This document shows positions 8,349 through 12,108 of a stretch of 12,108 nucleotides of DNA, piece by piece. The stretch lies in assembly GCA_946060825.1 (NCBI GenBank), contig CAMGPO010000008.1, forward strand, positions 1 to 12,108. The letters run 5' to 3'. Source of the DNA: an uncultured Clostridia bacterium (GTDB lineage Bacteria; Bacillota; Clostridia; Oscillospirales; Oscillospiraceae). Position 1 is the first letter of the stretch, and each line of letters opens with the position of its first letter. The notes under the pieces were generated by a model, which was given only the letters and a program-made list of their open reading frames with translations, was not told the origin of the DNA and did no database searches. A program made the translations under genes and the position numbers.

Positions 8349-8385
8349 AAAAAAAAGACTTCTCTCTGCATTCAGAGACGAAGTC
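8349..8385 (-). terminator. Conditional terminator of the T-box riboswitch
   Basis: On the minus strand a stem of about 12 bp (arms beginning GACTTC and ending GAAGTC, with CTCTG pairing with CAGAG and one bulged base) has a short AATG loop and is followed by eight T residues (8349-8356). The CTCT within its 5' arm can instead pair with the AGAG of the T-box motif at 8403-8406. This gives the mutually exclusive antiterminator expected of a T-box switch. Confidence 0.92.
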
Positions 8386-8632
8386 CATCCTCCGCGGTAC
8401 CACTCTGTGTGCCCGGTGTCCGGGCCGCTCAACGGGCTCTGACAAGCCCTGCTCCGTAACGGGGAGCTCCGTCCTGGCCTACTTGTCTCCGTTCAGCCGG
8501 CCGCTCCCGGGCCAGTTTCTGACCGCACCTGCCGCATCCTTCCACCAGCCGGATGCTCTCTGGGCGCAGGAACGCCGCCGTACTCTTCCCGATCATCGCA
8601 TTTTTCGCAACAGTGTTTGCTTCAATTTGCAT
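8349..8632 (-). ncRNA. T-box riboswitch leader of cstA, probably leucine-specific
   Basis: The leader contains the hallmarks of a T-box element, an RNA that binds a matching tRNA and lets transcription proceed only when the tRNA is uncharged. In 5' to 3' order it shows the GATGA K-turn strand at 8593-8597, the specifier-loop AAGAGTA at 8581-8587 and the GAGAGC / GGCTGGTGGAAGG apical region of Stem I. The specifier 3' strand is at 8503-8520 and a Stem III hairpin (GCCCGG-ACA-CCGGGC) at 8411-8425. The T-box motif AGAGTGGTACCGCG lies at 8393-8406, followed by the terminator. UCGGG (8588-8592) pairs with CCCGG (8507-8511) below the specifier loop, placing CUG (8513-8515) as the most likely specifier. 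The 5' end is set from the predicted promoter. Confidence 0.95.
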
Positions 8633-8666
8633 ACCGGATTTTATTGCTTTACTTGGATAATGTCAA
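8632..8666 (-). promoter_or_regulatory. Strong sigma-A-type promoter of the cstA T-box transcript
   Basis: On the minus strand TTGACA (8661-8666, perfect -35) is followed after 17 nt by TAAAAT (8638-8643, five of six). A-rich tracts lie just upstream at about 8672-8695 and resemble an UP element. The predicted start near 8631-8632 sits just before the T-box Stem I. The near-consensus boxes suggest constant initiation, with control exerted at termination in the leader. Confidence 0.85.
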
Positions 8667-8738
8667 GGCCTTTGTTTCCAATTTTTTCATTTTCAGTTTC
8701 CTGCACAAAAGTAATAAAGCAGCACCGATTCTTTTGTT

Positions 8739-8755
8739 AAAAAGCACAACAGTGC
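8739..8755 (-). terminator. Small hairpin with T run, possible second terminator of the ABC operon
   Basis: On the minus strand GCAC-TGTT-GTGC is followed directly by TTTTT. The stem is only 4 bp, so it is weak alone. It lies just downstream of the strong hairpin at 8763-8792, whose own T run is short, and may act as a back-up. Confidence 0.35.
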
Positions 8756-8762
8756 AGGCAAA

Positions 8763-8792
8763 GCCCCCGTGCTTTCCGGACAGCACGGGGGC
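8763..8792 (-). terminator. Intrinsic terminator of the ABC export operon
   Basis: A perfect 11-bp inverted repeat, GCCCCCGTGCT and AGCACGGGGGC, with an 8-nt loop, 26 nt after the permease stop codon. On the minus strand it is followed by only TTT before mixed sequence, so its T tract is short for a classic terminator, but the stem is very GC-rich. It separates the export operon from the cstA unit. The 563-nt stretch between permease and cstA holds this element, the small hairpin, the promoter and the T-box, and no supported gene. Confidence 0.75.
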
Positions 8793-8818
8793 GAATGTCT
8801 ATATTTTACCGGTTCGGC

Positions 8819-10066
8819 TCATTCATGCCGCAGGGCCTCGATGGGATTCAGCTTGGATGCCTTGACGGCCGGGATCAGGCCGAAGACGATACCGATGGCC
8901 ATGGAGAACACCACGGCGATCACGCAGGCCGGGACGCTGATGGCGACCACGGTGCCCATGACGCCGGAGAGCATCTGGGCCAGGCCGATGCCGCAGCCAA
9001 CGCCCAACAGACCACCGAGGCTGGTCAGCACCGCCGCCTCTGTCAGGAACTGCCAGAGGATGCGCTTTCTTCTGGCGCCGATGGCCTTTTTGAGGCCGAT
9101 CTCTCTCGTCCGCTCGGTGACGGACACCAGCATGATGTTCATGACGCCGATGCCGCCGACCAGCAGGGAGATGCCGGCGATCCAGATGAGCTGCTTATTG
9201 GTGGAGTTGGCCAGGGCCTGCATCTCCGCCGCCTGCTCCAGCAGGTCGTCGGCCTCGTAGGCGTAGGTGTCGCCGGAGACCTGGCTCTCGTTCAGTGCCT
9301 TGGCCACGTTGTTACCGGCCACGGTCATCTCGTCTGTGGAGCTGGCCTGGACTGCCACGTTCTGAGGCTCGTCATAGCGGTAGGCGATGCCCCAGCAGGT
9401 CGTGGGAATGAAGATGGTTCCGGAGGAGGTGTCGGCGTACATCCTGTAGTCCTCCATCGAGTTGATCGTGGGGGCCGCCGTCTCCGGTTTGGCCGCGACG
9501 CCGACCACCGTGAAGGGCTCGCCCATGATCTCGATGATCTGGCCGACGGGATTCCGACCCTCGAAGAGGTTTGTCGCGGTCTTGGCGTCCACAATGGCGA
9601 CCTTCCGCGCCTGGGTGAAATCCTCCTCCACGAAGCCGCGGCCGTAGTTGACGCTGTAGCCGTTGACGGAGAAATAGTGGTCATCGATGCCGTAGAGGTT
9701 GCCGTTGAAGGAGGTATTCTTGTAGTACACGCCTTCGGTCCAGTTGCGGCTGCGGTAGACCGAAGTCTCCGCCACACCGTCCAGCTCGTCCAGGCTGGCG
9801 CGGGTCTCCTCGTCGATGACCGTGACGCCCTGGGGCAGGCCGGAATACTGCAGATCGACCTCATTGCCGTCCTGCTTCAGCCGAACCGTGACCACGTTGT
9901 TGCCCGCGCCGATCAGGTTTGCCTTGATCTGCTCGTTGGTGCCCTTGATCGTGGAGACGATGGTGATGATGGAGGCAATGCCGATGATGATGCCCAGCAT
10001 GGTCAGGAAGGAGCGCATCTTGTGGCTCCAGACGCCCTGGAAGGACAGGGAAATATTTTCTAGCAT
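8819..10066 (-). CDS. ABC transporter permease, MacB/YknZ-type
   Basis: A 415-residue membrane protein of the MacB/FtsX permease group, in which the subunits transmit ATP-driven motion mechanically rather than forming a classical channel. Layout: a short cytoplasmic N terminus, a first membrane segment at about 20-39 (LTMLGIIIGIASIITIVSTI), a large extracytoplasmic MacB periplasmic-core-like domain to about 290, then three membrane segments at about 292-312, 342-366 and 374-400. The conserved ERTREIGLKKAIGARRKRI loop at 318-336 contacts the ATPase. It ends in VKASKLNPIEALRHE, a typical family ending. The ATG at 10066 has an AGGAGGG site and lies 13 nt after the adaptor gene. Substrates in this family include peptides, antibiotics and toxins; none can be named here. 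Confidence 0.93.
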   Translation of the reverse strand: MLENISLSFQGVWSHKMRSFLTMLGIIIGIASIITIVSTIKGTNEQIKANLIGAGNNVVTVRLKQDGNEVDLQYSGLPQGVTVIDEETRASLDELDGVAETSVYRSRNWTEGVYYKNTSFNGNLYGIDDHYFSVNGYSVNYGRGFVEEDFTQARKVAIVDAKTATNLFEGRNPVGQIIEIMGEPFTVVGVAAKPETAAPTINSMEDYRMYADTSSGTIFIPTTCWGIAYRYDEPQNVAVQASSTDEMTVAGNNVAKALNESQVSGDTYAYEADDLLEQAAEMQALANSTNKQLIWIAGISLLVGGIGVMNIMLVSVTERTREIGLKKAIGARRKRILWQFLTEAAVLTSLGGLLGVGCGIGLAQMLSGVMGTVVAISVPACVIAVVFSMAIGIVFGLIPAVKASKLNPIEALRHE

Positions 10067-10079
10067 CGTTCATCCCTCC

Positions 10080-11684
10080 TTAATAGCCGTAGAGTTCCTG
10101 GGCCGTGGCCTCGACGGTCTTGGCGCCGTCCGCCACGTCCTTGCCGTAGGGGAAGGCCACATAGTCGTCGATGGTCAGGCCGCCGCGAACCTGGGTATAG
10201 CTGCCCCAGAGGCTCCGGCCGGTCTGGATCGTCCGCTGCTCGAGCAAACCATCCGCGTTGCGGACGTAGACATAGCTCCTGCCGCCGTCGGTGCGGATGA
10301 ACTCATTTTCCAGGTAGAGGCTGTCGCCCTCCTGCACATGGTTCTCATAGGTCACGTCCGCGTAGGCGTAGGCCCGCAGATCCGCGGACTCGTCCACAAA
10401 GACCCGGAAGGGATAGTAGGAGACGTTGCTGTTGCCGTCGGACCAGGAGTTGGAATTCGTGGTCGGGTACTCGGAGATCTCCACAATCGTGCCCTCGCAG
10501 AAAGCGCCGGTCTCCCAGCAGTTGACCTGGACGGTCTGGCCGACCTCCACGGTGCCCAGCTCCAGCTCGCTCAGGCTGACGTCGATGTAGTAGCCGCCGC
10601 CGCCGGAGACCTCGACCACGGCCTCGCTGTTCTGGTATGCCTCGTCGGGATCCCGCACGACCTTGACCGTGCCGTCGATGGTGCTGCGGACCACGCCGTC
10701 GTTGACCTCCTGCTCCAGCTTGTCGTATTCGACCTGGGCCAGCTTGATGGAGACCTCGAGATCCCGGATCTCCTGCTCCTTCTCGCTGCGCATCACGGCC
10801 AGCTCGGCGGCCGTGTAGTCGGAGCCGTATTCCTCGTAGTAGGGCTCCGGTTCGACCTCAAAGCTCTGGATCTCCTCGGACAACTCCGGCTGGTAGAACC
10901 GGAAGGTCACGTCGCCGCCGCTCCGATCCAGATGGAGACCCCAGTAGCTCTGGATGGGGGCATTCAGGGCGTCATGCTCCCGAACCAGGAACACCACATA
11001 GGACTCGTTGTAGTTGACGGCCGGTTCCTCGGGGGCATCCGGCTCATCGGGAGCGGGTTCGCCCTCCTGGGGCGCATCCGCAGACTCATCCGGTTCTTCC
11101 GGCTCTGCCGGAACCTCGGGGAACATACCGGCCAGCAGGCTCAGGCTGAAGGCGTCATCCTCGCCCCAGAGGTAATAGAACGGATCTTCCTCGGTGCCGC
11201 TGCCGGAAATCCGGAAGGGCGTAGCTTTGGAGATGTACTCCACACCCGTCGGCTCCGGGGTGATCAGCACGCTGGAATGGGGCCGCATATTGTAGAGGGT
11301 CGTCAGTTCCTTCTCGGCCGTCTCCTTCTGAAGCTGCAGCTTCTGCAGGTCAATGCCGGCCTTCTCGAGGTCAATGTCGGAGAGGGTCGTGTCGTAGGCC
11401 AGGATTGGATCGCCGGTCTTGACTTCCTGCCCCTCCTCCACGTAGATCTCCCGCACCGTCTGGGTGTCAGAGATGTAGACGTTCTGGAGCTTGTCGGTGG
11501 AGATCATGCCATAGGTCTGGGAGCTATCACCCCAGTATTCGGTCATGGCGAAGTCCTGCACCGCGTAGACGTTGACGGGTTTCTTCTGGGCGTTGCGGAA
11601 AATCACCAGGCCGCCCCAGACCGCGCCGCAGAGGACGGCAATGACCAGGACGGTGATGAATACGCGCTTGAGGGTATTATTCAT
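10080..11684 (-). CDS. Membrane-fusion (HlyD/YknX-like) adaptor protein with an inserted domain
   Basis: A 534-residue adaptor anchored by one N-terminal membrane segment (about 8-29). The first lipoyl-like half lies at about 65-97 and the first coiled-coil helix at about 101-131. The returning helix is at about 291-328 (ending EYDKLEQEVNDG), the second lipoyl half follows (STIDGTVKVV), then beta-barrel and C-terminal domains. Between the helices sits an insert of about 140 residues with an FRISGSGTEEDPFYYLW segment, a Pro/Glu/Asp-rich linker (about 189-222) and a second beta-rich part (NESYVVFLVREHDALN). The start is the ATG at 11684, with a perfect AGGAGGTG site 8 nt away; a GTG three codons upstream lies inside that site. 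It overlaps the ATPase gene by 8 nt. Such adaptors link the permease to extracellular steps of export. Confidence 0.88.
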   Translation of the reverse strand: MNNTLKRVFITVLVIAVLCGAVWGGLVIFRNAQKKPVNVYAVQDFAMTEYWGDSSQTYGMISTDKLQNVYISDTQTVREIYVEEGQEVKTGDPILAYDTTLSDIDLEKAGIDLQKLQLQKETAEKELTTLYNMRPHSSVLITPEPTGVEYISKATPFRISGSGTEEDPFYYLWGEDDAFSLSLLAGMFPEVPAEPEEPDESADAPQEGEPAPDEPDAPEEPAVNYNESYVVFLVREHDALNAPIQSYWGLHLDRSGGDVTFRFYQPELSEEIQSFEVEPEPYYEEYGSDYTAAELAVMRSEKEQEIRDLEVSIKLAQVEYDKLEQEVNDGVVRSTIDGTVKVVRDPDEAYQNSEAVVEVSGGGGYYIDVSLSELELGTVEVGQTVQVNCWETGAFCEGTIVEISEYPTTNSNSWSDGNSNVSYYPFRVFVDESADLRAYAYADVTYENHVQEGDSLYLENEFIRTDGGRSYVYVRNADGLLEQRTIQTGRSLWGSYTQVRGGLTIDDYVAFPYGKDVADGAKTVEATAQELYGY

Positions 11685-12108
11685 TCCGGTCACCTCCTGT
11701 CAGGATGCCGTCACGGATGTAGGCAATCTTGGCCGCGTGTTCGGCAATCGACTGGTCGTGGGTAATCATGATGATGGTGGAGCCGGCCTGATGGAGCTGC
11801 TCAAACAGGTCCATGACCTGCGCGCCGGAGGTGGAGTCCAGAGCACCGGTCGGCTCGTCGGCCAGCAGCAGCTTCGGATGGCCCACGATGGCCCGGGCGA
11901 TGGCGACGCGCTGGCACTGCCCGCCGGAGAGCTGCTCCGGGCGAAAGTCCATCCGGTCCTCCAATCCGACGGTCCGGAGCGCCTCTTTTGCCCGCTCCCG
12001 CCGCTCCGCCTTCTTCACGCCGCCGTAGAGCAGGGGCAGGGCCACATTGTCCAGGGCCGTCAGCTTCGGCAGAAGGTTGAAGGACTGGAACACGAAGCCG
12101 ATCTCCTT
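11677..12108 (-). CDS. ABC transporter ATPase, MacB/LolD/YknY-type (N terminus beyond the window)
   Basis: The 143 C-terminal residues of an ATP-binding subunit; the reading frame stays open to the window edge, and Walker A lies outside. Visible motifs are the Q-loop KEIGFVFQSFNLLP, the ABC signature LSGGQCQRVAIARA, Walker B LLLADEPTGALD and the switch His in MITHDQS. The FNLLP after the Q-loop and the DEPTGALD box are typical of the MacB/LolD subfamily that drives FtsX-like permeases, agreeing with the neighbours. The signature has Cys where Gln is usual (QCQR), which should be tolerated. The GTG at 12093 is an internal Val, not the start. The stop overlaps the adaptor start by 8 nt, implying coupled translation. 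Confidence 0.95.
   Translation of the reverse strand, partial: KEIGFVFQSFNLLPKLTALDNVALPLLYGGVKKAERRERAKEALRTVGLEDRMDFRPEQLSGGQCQRVAIARAIVGHPKLLLADEPTGALDSTSGAQVMDLFEQLHQAGSTIIMITHDQSIAEHAAKIAYIRDGILTGGDRNE

Noticed and set aside
8256..8432. In-frame upstream extension of cstA giving a 625-residue protein
   Set aside because: The extra 59 codons run through the T-box motif and terminator; conserved CstA sequence starts at 8255, right after a strong AAGGAGG site.
8513..8515. Tryptophan reading of the T-box specifier (UGG, shifted by one base)
   Set aside because: It leaves no purine between codon and lower stem, and the UGGU bulge predicts discriminator A, whereas bacterial tRNA-Trp has G73.
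8429..8632. 67-codon reading frame inside the cstA leader, possible leader peptide
   Set aside because: It coincides with the structured T-box Stem I to Stem III, starts at about the predicted transcript start with no room for a ribosome binding site, and its peptide has no run of one amino acid as attenuator peptides do.
11000..11110. Possible short tandem repeat in the Pro/Glu/Asp-rich part of the adaptor
   Set aside because: Low-complexity composition, but no repeat unit of constant length at the DNA level.
11691..11693. GTG start for the adaptor protein three codons upstream of the ATG
   Set aside because: It lies inside the AGGAGGTG ribosome binding site that correctly spaces the ATG at 11684.
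9816..11765. Plus-strand 649-codon frame opposite the permease and adaptor genes
   Set aside because: It spans two well-supported minus-strand genes and their junction and has no recognisable domain.
12091..12093. GTG codon as the start of the ABC ATPase
   Set aside because: It is the Val of the Q-loop motif GFVFQSF; the frame is open to the window edge and Walker A must lie further upstream.

Overview
The window looks like a chromosomal segment of a GC-rich member of the Bacillota, most likely a clostridial lineage of the Oscillospiraceae type. The evidence is a T-box riboswitch, the housekeeping order smc-ftsY-rph-rdgB-yhbY-nadD, strong AGGAGG ribosome binding sites and high GC content. 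The genus is inference, since no marker gene was compared. Every gene supported here lies on the minus strand, so transcription runs from high to low coordinates.

Right side (about 8740-12108): the end of an ABC export operon of the MacB/YknXYZ type. It holds an ATPase cut by the window edge, a membrane-fusion (HlyD-like) protein with an unusual insert of about 140 residues, and a MacB-type permease. The three genes are tightly coupled, and the operon ends in a strong hairpin at 8763-8792, followed by a smaller one.

Middle (about 6509-8700): a single-gene unit encoding a CstA-family carbon starvation / peptide or pyruvate transporter. It has its own promoter (TTGACA-17-TAAAAT), a leader of about 280 nt with all the main parts of a T-box riboswitch, and an intrinsic terminator downstream of the gene. 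The geometry of the specifier loop and the T-box UGGU bulge both favour leucine tRNA (codon CUG). The gene would then respond to uncharged tRNA rather than directly to carbon supply.

Left side (1-6372): a housekeeping operon starting from a clear promoter (TTGACG-17-TATCAT): smc (chromosome condensation), ftsY (SRP receptor), rph (tRNA 3'-end trimming), rdgB (removal of non-canonical purine NTPs), yhbY (ribosome-assembly RNA-binding protein, here with a long basic tail) and the first codons of nadD (NAD synthesis). Genes overlap or sit within about 15 nt of each other, implying one transcript with translational coupling. No phage, IS element, CRISPR array or rRNA/tRNA gene was seen. The most unusual items are the T-box in front of cstA and the insert in the membrane-fusion protein; the rest is ordinary core genome.
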